A stretch of DNA of 64,000 bases from Bradyrhizobium sp. CCBAU 53421 (GTDB lineage Bacteria; Pseudomonadota; Alphaproteobacteria; Rhizobiales; Xanthobacteraceae). The position numbers and the translations under genes were made by a program. The notes under the pieces are model-generated. The model saw nothing but the letters and a program-made list of their open reading frames with translations. It did not search any database and had not been told where the DNA came from. Location of the stretch: positions 6,448,001 to 6,512,000 of the forward strand of contig NZ_CP030047.1 in the NCBI RefSeq assembly GCF_015291625.1. Direction: 5' to 3'. Of this stretch, positions 1 to 8,635 are shown piece by piece (position 1 is the stretch's first letter; each line of letters begins with the position of its first letter).

Positions 1-705
1 CATGCCGTCGACCTGGGTCTTGGGCGGCGTCTTCATGTCGACGGTCGGATCAATCTTTGCTTCCACCGGGTTTGCCGGTTTGCCCCAACCCGACAGCGGG
101 GCGATCTTGTAGCCGGCCTGGATCTTGTGAACCGCATCATAGTCCTGCGGCCCATCCGTTTTGGTGCGTCCGATGATCCACACGTAGGGCGTCGTCGCGC
201 TGATGCGCGTCATTCCAGGAGGAACGGTCCCGCTCCAGCCAGGCGGCGTGACGAGGAAGTTGCCGGCCTGCGTGCCAGTGGTTCGCCAACCGGGTGACGC
301 GAACACGTCGCTCCACATGTCAAGCATTGGCAGGAGATAGAACCGTCCATCCGTATCCGGTGCGGAGACGACCTGCGGCTCCTTGGTCAGATCGAGCCAC
401 GCTATGGAATACAGCGTATCGAAATTCGAGCGCACGACTCCCTTGAAGTCGGCAGGTGGATAGGCGGGTATGTTCGTAAAGACGTTCATTGGACCCTTGC
501 CGAACTCCTTGCCGGGTTCGACATTGGTGAACTGCTTTCGGGTCACGTCCATCGAGAGCAGCGGATAGAAATAGATATAGGCATCGACTCCGATCGCATG
601 CGCATCTTGTTCGGTGATCGACGCTTGCGCGGCAACGGAAGCTGGTGACGATGCGAACAACACTCCAGCGAAAAGGCCCGCCAAAGCCAAGCGCATGTGC
701 GTCAT
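1..705 (-). CDS. DUF1254 domain protein, N-terminal part (runs off the left edge)
   Basis: The minus strand is open from an ATG at 705 to the window edge, giving 235 codons without a stop; the 3' end lies outside. The protein starts with a signal peptide (MTHMRLALAGLFAG, predicted cleavage after ASVAA). It continues with features typical of DUF1254 proteins: AIGVDAYIYFYPLLSMDVTR, then NVFTNIPAYPPADFKGVVR, SNFDTLYSIAWLDLTKEP and FYLLPMLDMWSDVFASPG. DUF1254 proteins usually carry a following DUF1214 domain, which would be off-window. They are predicted to be periplasmic and their function is unknown. GGGGAGACAAGC precedes the start as a good ribosome binding site. A FixK2/FNR-type box is centred about 76 bp upstream. 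Confidence 0.85.
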   Translation of the reverse strand, partial: MTHMRLALAGLFAGVLFASSPASVAAQASITEQDAHAIGVDAYIYFYPLLSMDVTRKQFTNVEPGKEFGKGPMNVFTNIPAYPPADFKGVVRSNFDTLYSIAWLDLTKEPQVVSAPDTDGRFYLLPMLDMWSDVFASPGWRTTGTQAGNFLVTPPGWSGTVPPGMTRISATTPYVWIIGRTKTDGPQDYDAVHKIQAGYKIAPLSGWGKPANPVEAKIDPTVDMKTPPKTQVDGM

Positions 706-774
706 GCTTGTCTCCCCTGGTGTAATTGCGGATGCAATTCAAAGCCATTTGGCGCGCAGTACGCCTTGTCGGTC

Positions 775-788
775 TTGATCCAGATCAA
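775..788. promoter_or_regulatory. FixK2/FNR-type box
   Basis: TTGATCCAGATCAA is a perfect palindrome matching the TTGA-N6-TCAA consensus of FixK2/FNR-family regulators. It lies between the divergent DUF1254 gene (start 705) and the small exported protein gene (start 892). The identical 14-mer occurs at 51754. Placed at -41.5 it would give a leader of about 35 nt for the minus gene or about 69 nt for the plus gene, so the target cannot be decided. Confidence 0.6.
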
Positions 789-891
789 GAGACGGGTGGA
801 GATAAATCCATAGATTCAGCCATATGGACATACAGGCGGCTTGGCCTGCTCGCACCCCGTCATTCATTTCATAACGGTAGGAGTTTTCATC

Positions 892-1269
892 ATGCGGATG
901 GCCCTTTTGTTCTTTGTGTTTGGCGGTCAATTTGCGAGCCCCTTGGCGATGCCGGTCGGTGATGGCGTGCCAGTCATCAATGTCGAGAAGACCTGCAGGG
1001 AGACAACGGAGGTGGACAAGGCCGCCAACCTTGCTCTTGCTCAGCCCTTTGAGAAATGCATGAGCGACGAGAATAGCGCGAAGGCGCAACTCGCTGCTAT
1101 CTGGTCGACCTATTCCGCTCCCGTCCGTGCGCGCTGCGAGCAGGAAGCGACGCTTGACGGGCTTGGCAGCTACGTTGACCTGCTGACCTGCATGCAGATG
1201 GCCGGCCCCGGAGCCCCGACGCGCGCAACGGACATCAGGGGTGCGAGCAAGAATCGAAACAAGAACTAG
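892..1269 (+). CDS. small exported hypothetical protein
   Basis: A 125-residue protein of unknown function. The ATG at 892 was chosen because TAGGAG lies about 8 nt upstream and the first 20 residues (MRMALLFFVFGGQFASPLA) form a signal peptide; the longer in-frame start at 841 has neither. The mature part has four cysteines (KTCRETT, EKCMSDE, RCEQEA, LTCMQM), which could form two disulfides in the periplasm, and it is mostly helical in character. The C-terminus is polar (ASKNRNKN). A FixK2/FNR-type palindrome lies upstream at 775-788, so oxygen-dependent expression is possible but not shown. I do not recognise a named domain. Confidence 0.65.
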   Translation: MRMALLFFVFGGQFASPLAMPVGDGVPVINVEKTCRETTEVDKAANLALAQPFEKCMSDENSAKAQLAAIWSTYSAPVRARCEQEATLDGLGSYVDLLTCMQMAGPGAPTRATDIRGASKNRNKN

Positions 1270-1575
1270 GATCGACACAAGAACTGGCGTGTGCAACTGC
1301 CTGTGAAGCGGCTAGATTGCCGTGTCGCAGCGCCTCAGTACGCCGCGCCTTTCGGCTCAAGCACGAATGCCTCTGGAATGCTGGCTCACCTGCCTGCGCC
1401 TGCGCGGGTGACGACACCGGGCTGTTTAGCAACGCAAATCGGCTGCACCGGAGGTTAACCCTACCGCCAACAATCGCCCGGCTGCGTCGGCGTGTTCACC
1501 ATGCCGCGCCGCATTTCGCGCTACCACTCGACCCGCGAACGTCACCGCTCGCGAATGTTTGCGAGGGCCGTGCCC
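1270..1575. other. intergenic, no gene seen
   Basis: About 306 nt between the small exported protein and the TIGR03808 gene. Short open frames here have no ribosome binding site and no protein-like composition. In-frame ATGs at 1492, 1501 and 1558 could extend the downstream gene but would place basic residues ahead of the Tat signal. Confidence 0.5.
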
Positions 1576-2946
1576 ATGGACGTCAATCGCCGCCACCTGA
1601 TCGGAGCCTCAGCCGCCGGCGCAGCCGGCGCGCTTGCGATGTCGTCGGATGCAGCGCGCGCCGCGCAATCCGCCGGCTCGCTCGGCCGCGACGTCACGCA
1701 ATACGGCGTGCGTCCGGGCAGCCCCGACGACCAGACCCGCAATCTGCAGCGCGCGATCGACGATGCCGCGCGCGCGCAGGTGCCGCTGGCGTTCCCGCCG
1801 GGCGTCTACCGCACCGGCCTGTTGCGGCTTGCGCCGGGCAGCCAGCTGATCGGCGTCCGCGGCGCCAGCCGGCTGGTGTTCAACGGCGGCGCCTCGCTGC
1901 TCGAAGGCGAAAGCGCCGGCGGCGTCGTCCTGATGGGCCTCACCTTCGACGGCGGCAACGTCCCGCTGCCGAACCGGCGCGGCCTCGTGCATTGCCTGTC
2001 CGGCCGCGACATCCGCATCACCGATTGCCAGTTCACCGGCAGCGGCGGCGCCGGCATCTGGTTCGAGCAGATGTCGGGCGACGTCAGCAACAACATCTTC
2101 ACCGGCATCGCATCGACCGCACTGGTGTCGTTCGACGCGCTCGGCCTGATGGTGGCGCGCAACACCATCAAGGGCACCAGCGACAACGGTATCGAAATCC
2201 TGCGTACCGCGATCGGCGACGACGGCTCGATCGTCGCCGACAACCGCATCGAGGACATCAAGGCCGGCCCCGGCGGCTCCGGGCAGTACGGCAACGCCAT
2301 CAACGCCTTCCGCGCCGGCAATGTGATCGTGCGCGGCAACCGCATCAGCAACTGCGATTTCTCGGCGGTGCGCGGCAACTCCGCCTCCAACATCCACATA
2401 TCAGACAATAGCGTCAGCAATGTCCGCGAGGTCGCGCTCTATTCGGAGTTCTCGTTCGAGGCCGCAGTGATCGCCAACAACACCGTCGACGGCGCCGCGA
2501 TCGGCGTGTCTGTGTGCAATTTCAACGAAGGCGGCCGCATCGCGGTGGTCCAGGGCAACATCATCCGCAATTTGCTGCCGAAGCGCCCTGTTGGCACCGA
2601 CCCGAACGACGGCGCCGGTATCGGCATCTATGTCGAGGCCGACAGCGCTGTGACCGGCAATGTGATCGAGAACGCGCCGACCTTCGGCATCGTCGCCGGC
2701 TGGGGCAAGTACCTGCGCGACGTCGCGATCTCAGGCAACGTGGTGCGCAAGGCTTTCGTCGGCATCGGCGTCTCGGTGGTGCCGGGCGCAGGCTCCGCGC
2801 TGATCAACAACAACATGATCTCGGAGACCCCGGGCGGCGCGGTGGTCGGGCTCGACCACGCCCGCCCGATCACATCAGACCTGTCGGTGGGTGGCGCCCA
2901 GCAATACGCGCAGCTGACGGTCGGGGCGAACGCGGTGCGGCGCTAA
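1576..2946 (+). CDS. TIGR03808 family Tat-exported repetitive (beta-helix) protein
   Basis: A 456-residue protein whose N-terminus (MDVNRRHLIGASAAGAAG) is a twin-arginine signal, with likely cleavage after AARAAQ. The rest is a series of right-handed parallel beta-helix repeats of the pectate-lyase/Nos type (for example VSNNIFTG, VARNTIKG, VADNRIED, VRGNRISN, ISDNSVSN, IANNTVDG, VQGNIIRN, VTGNVIEN, ISGNVVRK, INNNMISE). This matches the TIGR03808 family of Tat-translocated repeat proteins, known from Rhizobiales and of unknown function. A polysaccharide-binding or lyase role is only an inference from the fold. The start at 1576 is preferred over upstream Mets because it puts the RR motif near the N-terminus. 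The stop overlaps the stop of the convergent TIGR03809 gene. Confidence 0.85.
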   Translation: MDVNRRHLIGASAAGAAGALAMSSDAARAAQSAGSLGRDVTQYGVRPGSPDDQTRNLQRAIDDAARAQVPLAFPPGVYRTGLLRLAPGSQLIGVRGASRLVFNGGASLLEGESAGGVVLMGLTFDGGNVPLPNRRGLVHCLSGRDIRITDCQFTGSGGAGIWFEQMSGDVSNNIFTGIASTALVSFDALGLMVARNTIKGTSDNGIEILRTAIGDDGSIVADNRIEDIKAGPGGSGQYGNAINAFRAGNVIVRGNRISNCDFSAVRGNSASNIHISDNSVSNVREVALYSEFSFEAAVIANNTVDGAAIGVSVCNFNEGGRIAVVQGNIIRNLLPKRPVGTDPNDGAGIGIYVEADSAVTGNVIENAPTFGIVAGWGKYLRDVAISGNVVRKAFVGIGVSVVPGAGSALINNNMISETPGGAVVGLDHARPITSDLSVGGAQQYAQLTVGANAVRR

Positions 2947-3455
2947 AGCGCGTTGCGCAGCAGCGGATAGCGCCGCTGGATGGTGTCGAGATCGAGCACC
3001 GGCGGCGGCGCGACCGGAGGGGGCATCTCCAGCGGCGGCGCGTCGGCCACAACGGGCGGCTGCTCAAGAACCTCGGCCGCCGTTTCCAGCGCGGCCGCGA
3101 CTGCGGTCATCGCAGCCTCCGCCAGTGCGGCTGCCTCCGGCCGGCGCTGCGGCGCTGGCGAGACGTAGGGCGCCGACGAAATGTAGGGCGGTGGCAGTTT
3201 CGACCTGCCGCGGCCGAGCCAGGACAGATCGATCGGCGAATTGTCGAGCGAGGCTTCGCGGGTCAGCAATTCCCGCCAGATATCGACCGCGGCCCGCGCT
3301 TCCCTGATGTTCTCGAGAAAGGACTGCTCGCTGTGATAGCGGCGCCAGCGTCCGGATTCGAACAGCTCGTTGAGATGCTCCAGCCTTTGCTCGGCGAGGT
3401 TGCACCAGCGTGCAACGATCTCCTGGCCTCTGGCCACGTCGGTCCGATGTGTCAT
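2943..3455 (-). CDS. TIGR03809 family protein
   Basis: A 170-residue protein, convergent with the TIGR03808 gene, matching the small TIGR03809 family that is characteristically found next to TIGR03808. The first 95 residues are helical and charged (GQEIVARWCNLAEQRLEHL, REARAAVDIWRELL). The middle is alanine-rich, and a proline-rich linker (PPLEMPPPVAPPPV) leads to a short C-terminal motif, LDLDTIQRRYPLLRNAL. There is no signal peptide, so it is probably cytoplasmic. The start MTHRTDVARGQ at 3455 is preferred; an in-frame ATG at 3494 would add 13 residues. The function is unknown. Persistent pairing with the Tat substrate suggests a joint role, which is inference. Confidence 0.75.
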   Translation of the reverse strand: MTHRTDVARGQEIVARWCNLAEQRLEHLNELFESGRWRRYHSEQSFLENIREARAAVDIWRELLTREASLDNSPIDLSWLGRGRSKLPPPYISSAPYVSPAPQRRPEAAALAEAAMTAVAAALETAAEVLEQPPVVADAPPLEMPPPVAPPPVLDLDTIQRRYPLLRNAL

Positions 3456-3997
3456 TGAAGTTGCCCGCAGGGAAAGAAACGGACGCAGACGCAACCGAAC
3501 CGAATCAACTGGACGTGACAGTGATATTCTGTGGAAAAGGTAAATAAAGTCTAACTAAATTCTTAATCGCGCGCAGGCGATGAAGGAAGTCCGCTCGACT
3601 ACGGACTTTCTTGCCCGAACGCTCGTCAAGTCATCGACTTGCATGATGACGATGTGCACGACTTCCGAACGCAGCGCAGCCGGATGATCCACAGCAAACC
3701 GCCGCGGCCATCGCGCGCATCACGCCGGCGTAACGCCGGATGCGTCGGCCGCGTTTGGTCAGTCGTGCAAAGTAGCCCCAAAATGAAAGACCCGTCCGGG
3801 GGGACAACCGGACGGGTCAAAGCCATATGGGCGCTTGGGGTGGATGGGCGCTCGCGCCTGATATAGCCGGGGAGGGATAAACCGCTCCCACACACATAAG
3901 TCGTGAGAGGAAGGCGGACGTTCAAACCGCCGACGAATTTTTTAACCTTTCCGCCGCCCGGTTCCATCGCACCGTTGCGCGCGTTCGACGCCAGAAA
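3456..3997. other. intergenic region, non-coding apart from a terminator
   Basis: About 540 nt between the TIGR03809 start and the 3' end of the S8 protease gene. Apart from the hairpin at 3780-3818 I see no convincing gene. The upstream part (3530-3570) is relatively AT-rich (TAAATAAAGTCTAACTAAATTC) and could hold the TIGR03809 promoter. Confidence 0.4.
3780..3818 (-). terminator. rho-independent terminator of the sigma/anti-sigma/protease operon
   Basis: GACCCGTCCGG at 3789-3799 pairs perfectly with CCGGACGGGTC at 3808-3818 (11 bp stem, 8 nt loop). Read on the minus strand, the hairpin is followed by TCTTTCATTTT. It lies about 180 nt beyond the protease stop codon. Confidence 0.7.
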
Positions 3998-5656
3998 TCA
4001 CTGCGCAGCACGGCGATTTGCGGCGGAATTGTCCGATGCGAGCGACGGCGCGGGTTCGTTCAACGCGCGGCTCACGGAAGTGTTATTGCCGTCCGCGGCC
4101 GTAGCGGGCTGCGACGGTTTGTCCGCGGTCACCGCGACGGGTGCAGCGGTCGCGGCCATCACCGCGGCAAGTGCGTCGGCCTCCCCTGCCCCGAACAGAT
4201 CGTCACGCCCAGGTGTCCCGAGATCGCGGGCCGTGCCGGTCAGGACCTTCCGCACCTCGGCGGGCTTCAATGCCGGAGCGTGCTCAAGCACCAGCGCTGC
4301 GATCCCGCTGACGAACGCGGCCGAAAAGGAGGTGCCCGACATCAGCTGGTACTTGCCGTCCGGCACCGGCACGAGGAGATCGGCACCCGGCGCCGCCAAC
4401 GCGACGTAGCTGCCGCGGTTCGAGGCCGCCATCAGCCGCTCGCCGGCATCGATGCCGCTCACCGCGATCACATCGGGATCGGCGGCCGGATACAGCGGCG
4501 GTGAGTTCGGACCGGCATTGCCGGCCGCGGCCACCAGCACGACGTCCCGTGCCGCGGCGGCGGCCACGGCGCGCGCGACAAATGCGTCCTGCGGTCCGGC
4601 AAAGCTCATGTTCACGATCTGCGCGCCGTGCGCCACCGCGTAGTCGAGGCTTTTGAGGATCACATAGGACGTGCTCTCGGCACCGCCGGCGGCCGCACCA
4701 AAGGCACGGATCGCCAGGATCCGTACTTCCGGCGCGCTACCGGTCAGCCTGACGCGCGCCGCGATCACACCGGCGACCGCGGTGCCGTGGGCATGCGGGC
4801 CATCCTTGCTGCCGAGCGCATCGAACGTATCCGCGACCGTGTTGGCGAGCTCCGGATGGGCAGCATCGACGCCGGAATCGATCACGGCAATGGTGACATT
4901 CATCCCGCGCGCCAGCCTGTGCGCCTGGGGCAGATGCAGCTGCGCCTGGGCATACTGCGCCGGATCACTGCCGCCTGCGGCCGGCTTCTGGTCCTGCAGC
5001 GCGTAACGGTAGTTCGGCTGCACGGAGCGGACGCTGCCCTCGCTTGCGAGGTCGCGGCCCACCGCGTCGGCGGAACGAGTGCCGGCCGTGCGGAACAGGC
5101 CGATCGTCGCGCCGAGCAGCAGGATATTCTGCGAGGCGATCCGGCTCAGGCCATGACGACGCGCCAGCGCGTCGATCTGGGTCTCGCTCAATGCGCCGTC
5201 GATCTCCGCCACGAGCTCGTTCGGCACGGCTCGCGTGGCCGCCACGTCCGGCGCGCGGCTGCCGCCACCGCCGGCCCTGCCCTTCCGCGCAGCGCCCTTG
5301 CCGCCACTGCTGAAGGCGACCGGCCGGCCGGAGCATTGCCGCGTGCCATCGCCGCAATCGGCAGAGAAACGGGGGGCGTCACGAGCACGGGACGGCGGCA
5401 TGCTCGATCGCGGCCCGTCGTCGATCCAGGATGTCGCCGGGCCGTGGAGCGGCGCGCGGCCAGCCGGCCCACCGTTGCCATCGATCCTGCCGATACCGGG
5501 ATTAACCCGCGGCCCGAGCGAGACCCGCGGGCCGCCGCCGACAGGCGATCGCATGAAATTCTGGGAGTAAGCTGAACTGGGAAAACAAACCAGCAGCAAC
5601 ACTGCGGCCGCGATCGCGGCTCGGTTCGTTGATCTGGTCCGGCCGTTGGGGGTCAT
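3998..5656 (-). CDS. secreted S8 family subtilisin-like serine protease
   Basis: A 552-residue protein with an N-terminal signal peptide (hydrophobic stretch 13-29, likely cleavage near AYS-QN). A low-complexity Gly/Pro/Arg region follows to about 140, then an I9-like pro-region (about 145-220) and the S8 catalytic domain (about 235-505). The catalytic triad is complete: Asp260 (VIDSGVD), His290 (HAHGTAVAG) and Ser443 (GTSFSAAFVSG), with the oxyanion Asn380 (AAAGNAGPN). The Ser/Asn-rich tail after 510 is probably disordered. It is predicted to act in the periplasm or outside the cell. It is the last gene after an ECF sigma and its membrane anti-sigma, 37 nt downstream of the latter, so sigma-dependent expression or a role in anti-sigma proteolysis is plausible. 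Confidence 0.9.
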   Translation of the reverse strand: MTPNGRTRSTNRAAIAAAVLLLVCFPSSAYSQNFMRSPVGGGPRVSLGPRVNPGIGRIDGNGGPAGRAPLHGPATSWIDDGPRSSMPPSRARDAPRFSADCGDGTRQCSGRPVAFSSGGKGAARKGRAGGGGSRAPDVAATRAVPNELVAEIDGALSETQIDALARRHGLSRIASQNILLLGATIGLFRTAGTRSADAVGRDLASEGSVRSVQPNYRYALQDQKPAAGGSDPAQYAQAQLHLPQAHRLARGMNVTIAVIDSGVDAAHPELANTVADTFDALGSKDGPHAHGTAVAGVIAARVRLTGSAPEVRILAIRAFGAAAGGAESTSYVILKSLDYAVAHGAQIVNMSFAGPQDAFVARAVAAAAARDVVLVAAAGNAGPNSPPLYPAADPDVIAVSGIDAGERLMAASNRGSYVALAAPGADLLVPVPDGKYQLMSGTSFSAAFVSGIAALVLEHAPALKPAEVRKVLTGTARDLGTPGRDDLFGAGEADALAAVMAATAAPVAVTADKPSQPATAADGNNTSVSRALNEPAPSLASDNSAANRRAAQ

Positions 5657-5693
5657 GGTGACCTCAACTCGGCGCAGGACCGTCAGCTACCGT

Positions 5694-6443
5694 CTACGGC
5701 GTCTCGACCGCGAGGCTGACGATCTTCTCTTTCTGCAAGCGCGCAATCAGCGCCGCGACGCTGTCCTTGTCCATCGCGCGGAACTGCAACCGAAACATGC
5801 CGCCCTTACCGTCGATGATCGCGCCCTGGTAACTGTCGAGCAGCGACGTGATGTCGGCGATCCTGGCATCCGGCGTGAAGCGGACCAACAGCCGTGTCGG
5901 CGCCGCCGCCACGCTGGCGCCGAGGTCGCGGGTGATCGGCGCACTGGGTGCAACGGCCGGGCTCGGCGCGCTGGGGGCGCTGCGTTGTTCGGCGACATCG
6001 AGCGAGGCGGTCTGGAACGAGGCCGGCTGGGTGCGCATCAGCACCGCACCGATCACGCCGGCCTGCAACAGCACCACGACCGCGCCGAGGCTGGACGACC
6101 AGGCCAGCGTCCGCGGCGACAATTTCGAGAAGAACTCCGAGACGGAGGCCGACATGCGCGCGCCCGCCGACGGCTTGCGCTCCGGCTCGGCATCGATCGC
6201 GGCAAACAGCTTCTGCATGGCACGCGCCGACGGCGCACCGAGGCTCTCGTTGAGGCCGATGGTCTCGGCGTATTCCTCGCGGATGACGGCATATTGCCGC
6301 GCGAGATCCGGATCGGAAGCGAGTGCGTCCTCGACGCGGCGCGCGTCACGCGCGTTCAGCGTGCCGGCCGCATGCCAGGGCAGCAGCATCTCGACATCGT
6401 CAGGTTCCTGACCCTGCACTTTCTTGTTGCTCGCAGCCATCAT
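5694..6443 (-). CDS. membrane anti-sigma factor with C-terminal pro-region-like domain
   Basis: A 249-residue protein. The start ATG at 6443 overlaps the sigma stop (ATGA), the usual arrangement of a co-translated sigma/anti-sigma pair. The N-terminal part (about 15-85) is a helical cytoplasmic anti-sigma domain (EMLLPWHAAGTLN, RRVEDALASDPDLARQY) without the His-Cys-Cys zinc motif; the protein has no cysteine. One transmembrane helix spans about 114-136 (WSSSLGAVVVLLQAGVIGAV). A Pro/Ala/Ser linker leads to a periplasmic C-terminal domain (183-249: RLLVRFTPDARIADITSLLD ... MFRLQF ... VAALIARL). Its beta-alpha-beta pattern resembles the pro-region of the S8 protease next door; this likeness is by eye only. 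It should bind and inhibit the ECF sigma encoded upstream. Confidence 0.85.
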   Translation of the reverse strand: MMAASNKKVQGQEPDDVEMLLPWHAAGTLNARDARRVEDALASDPDLARQYAVIREEYAETIGLNESLGAPSARAMQKLFAAIDAEPERKPSAGARMSASVSEFFSKLSPRTLAWSSSLGAVVVLLQAGVIGAVLMRTQPASFQTASLDVAEQRSAPSAPSPAVAPSAPITRDLGASVAAAPTRLLVRFTPDARIADITSLLDSYQGAIIDGKGGMFRLQFRAMDKDSVAALIARLQKEKIVSLAVETP

Positions 6444-7009
6444 GGCCAACCTCGCTCGACACCGGCTGCCTCCAGCAACTCGGCAAGTTTCTTGCGCGCG
6501 TAGAACAGGCGCGTCTTCACGGTGTTCTCCGGAATCCCGACGATCTGTGCGACGTCTTCCACGGATTTCTCGTGATAGTAGACAAGATCGACAATTTCCC
6601 GGTGTTCCGCCGATAGTCCCGTCAGGCACTTACGCAGCGTGTCACCCGTGTCCTTCTTCTGCACCACCGTTTCCGGATCGTCGGACGTGTCCTCGATCGC
6701 GTTCGCGGCCTCATCGTCCAGTTCGGCGTCCTTCCTTCGCCGCAGCGAGGACAACGCCTTGAACCGGGTAATCGCCAGAAGCCAGGTTGAAACGGCGGAT
6801 CGTCCCTCGAACTTGCCCGCCTGACGCCACACGTCCAGAAAGACCTCGCTGATGAGATCCTCCGCCACTTGTTCGTCCCGCACGAGCCGAAGCCCGAAGC
6901 GGTACACCCTGACATGATGCCGTCCGTATAGCACCTGCATGGCGAGCCGGTCGCCTTGAGCGATCCGAGCGATCAGAACCTCGTCTGAAGCCGCCTGTGT
7001 CGCGCTCAA
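6440..7009 (-). CDS. ECF-family RNA polymerase sigma factor
   Basis: A 189-residue sigma factor with region 2 (LYGRHHVRVYRFGLRLV, ISEVFLDVWRQAGKFEGR, STWLLAITRFKALSSLRRRK) and region 4 (LSAEHREIVDLVYYHEKSVE, IVGIPENTVKTRLFYARKKL). The start codon appears to be TTG at 7009; no in-frame ATG or GTG gives a full region 2. It is the first gene of a three-gene operon with the anti-sigma (4 nt overlap) and the S8 protease. The target promoter motif is not known to me. Autoregulation is likely for this arrangement but I could not identify the promoter. Confidence 0.92.
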   Translation of the reverse strand: MSATQAASDEVLIARIAQGDRLAMQVLYGRHHVRVYRFGLRLVRDEQVAEDLISEVFLDVWRQAGKFEGRSAVSTWLLAITRFKALSSLRRRKDAELDDEAANAIEDTSDDPETVVQKKDTGDTLRKCLTGLSAEHREIVDLVYYHEKSVEDVAQIVGIPENTVKTRLFYARKKLAELLEAAGVERGWP

Positions 7010-7427
7010 TGGCCGTCTCGCAAAGTTGGTCTGAGGGGGGTGGTGCGTGGTTCGACGCGAGAGGCAAGATTCTTCACATTACGGCAATGTGCGCACCGCA
7101 TGTGTGATCTATGACACAGTCGACGATCCCAATGAGGAAAAATCGCCGGAGACTCGATTGGCGGTATCATAATAGTGAAAACTCTCGCGAACTCGCACCT
7201 TCCGGCGCGACCATACCAAGGCTTCGCCGGCAAGCCAGCGCCCTCGCAAAGCGGGCGGCGCCGCAAGCCCCCGTCTCGATCGCTCCCGGCCCGCTTGCGT
7301 GAACGGATTCTCCTTACGAAACAAAGGGGATGACCGGATTTTACCGGGACAGATTCGGTTCCAAAAGATACCAAACCTAAAGGCTTTCCCACTTAGATTT
7401 TCGCCGGATTTCAGCAATGGCGAGACC
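7010..7427. other. divergent promoter region between sigma factor and diguanylate cyclase genes
   Basis: About 418 nt. It contains an inverted repeat TGTGT-N8-ACACA at 7101-7118 and an AT-rich patch at 7160-7180 (GGTATCATAATAGTGAAAAC). In-frame ATG/GTG codons upstream of 7428 could lengthen the diguanylate cyclase, but the extra residues look like non-coding translation. Confidence 0.4.
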
Positions 7428-8576
7428 ATGGGCAGCGCTGCGTCGTCACTTCCCAGCCCGATCGCGGGCGCATCGGAAAGCGGCCGTCACAGGTTGACGC
7501 CCGAGCGCCTGGCGCGCCGGGCCAAGCAACGCCGCCAGATCCAATCGATGATTGCCGCCTGCTTCGTGCTCGATGCCGTCGTGCTGCTGATCTATGCGCA
7601 TGCCGGCACCACGTCGGTCCTGGTGGCGGCGGGCTATGCCCTGACCGGCCTCTGCCTCGTTGCCGTCTATGTGCTGCTTTCGGAGCGCGGCTTCCACGAG
7701 CGCTTCCGCGACCACTATTTGGTCGCGCCGCAATCGGCCGTCAACATGGTGAACCTCTTGGTGTTCACCTACATCGCGCCGGAAGTCGGCGTGCTGTTCC
7801 TCTGCAATCTGTTCGTGGTGTTCGGCTTCGGCGCGCTGCGTACCTCGGCGCGCCAGACCGCCGTTGTCTGGACCATCATGGTGCTGGGCCTCGCAGCGCT
7901 GTTCCTCGGCACCGACAAGACGATCGGGATGCCGATCGGCACAAGGATCGACCGCCTCGCCACCATGCTGGTGTTCGCGCTGACGATCGGGCGCTGCATG
8001 TATCTCGGCATCTTCTCGAGCTCGATGCAGCAATCGCTGTATCAGAGCGGCGTGAAGCTGAAGGAGGCCTATCGCCGCATCGAGGAGCTCGCCGAGCTCG
8101 ACGAGCTGACCGGCACCTCCAATCGTCGCAGCATCATGCGCACGCTCGAGGAGGAGATCGCGCGCTGCGCCCGCAACGGCAGCTCCTGCGCGGTGGCGCT
8201 GATCGACCTCGACCATTTCAAGCGCATCAACGACGTCTACGGCCATCCGATCGGCGACGAGGCGCTACGCACCTTTGCCATCGGCATGTTCGCCAATCTC
8301 CGCAGCGTCGATCGGTTCGGCCGTTACGGCGGCGAGGAATTCCTGCTGGTGCTGCCCGACCTGTCGCAGGATCAGGCGATGCGCGCGCTCGAGCGGCTGC
8401 GCGCGATCATCGCCGGTCTCGACTGGAGCGCATTCTCGCCCGGCATGCAGGTGACGATCTCCGCAGGCGTCACGACGCTCAAGCCGAACGAAAACTCCGA
8501 TACGCTACTCGCCCGCGCCGATGGCGCGCTTTACGCAGCCAAGGCGAGAGGACGCAACCGCATCGCCAGCGCCTAA
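7428..8576 (+). CDS. membrane diguanylate cyclase (GGDEF domain)
   Basis: A 382-residue protein with about six transmembrane helices in the first 200 residues, a short coiled segment (LKEAYRRIEELAELDELTG) and a C-terminal GGDEF domain that makes cyclic di-GMP from two GTP. Visible motifs are DLDHFKRINDVYGH (metal and nucleotide binding) and the active-site loop RYGGEEF (residues 301-305 are GGEEF). An RxxD product-inhibition site (RSVD, 292-295) lies five residues upstream. The GGEEF form is normally active. The N-terminal region is a MASE-like membrane sensor of unidentified type. The start is placed at the ATG of MGSAASSLPSP; its ribosome binding site is weak. No EAL domain is present. Confidence 0.9.
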   Translation: MGSAASSLPSPIAGASESGRHRLTPERLARRAKQRRQIQSMIAACFVLDAVVLLIYAHAGTTSVLVAAGYALTGLCLVAVYVLLSERGFHERFRDHYLVAPQSAVNMVNLLVFTYIAPEVGVLFLCNLFVVFGFGALRTSARQTAVVWTIMVLGLAALFLGTDKTIGMPIGTRIDRLATMLVFALTIGRCMYLGIFSSSMQQSLYQSGVKLKEAYRRIEELAELDELTGTSNRRSIMRTLEEEIARCARNGSSCAVALIDLDHFKRINDVYGHPIGDEALRTFAIGMFANLRSVDRFGRYGGEEFLLVLPDLSQDQAMRALERLRAIIAGLDWSAFSPGMQVTISAGVTTLKPNENSDTLLARADGALYAAKARGRNRIASA

Positions 8577-8635
8577 CCCTTTCGTTTCCCTATCCGGCGC
8601 CGGAGAAGCCGTCGCCACCGCTCCAGGACAGAGTC

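Noticed and set aside
7101..7118. CRP/FNR-like site TGTGT-N8-ACACA upstream of the first ECF sigma
   Set aside because: Symmetric, but it does not fit TGTGA-N6-TCACA or TTGAT-N4-ATCAA; could be chance.
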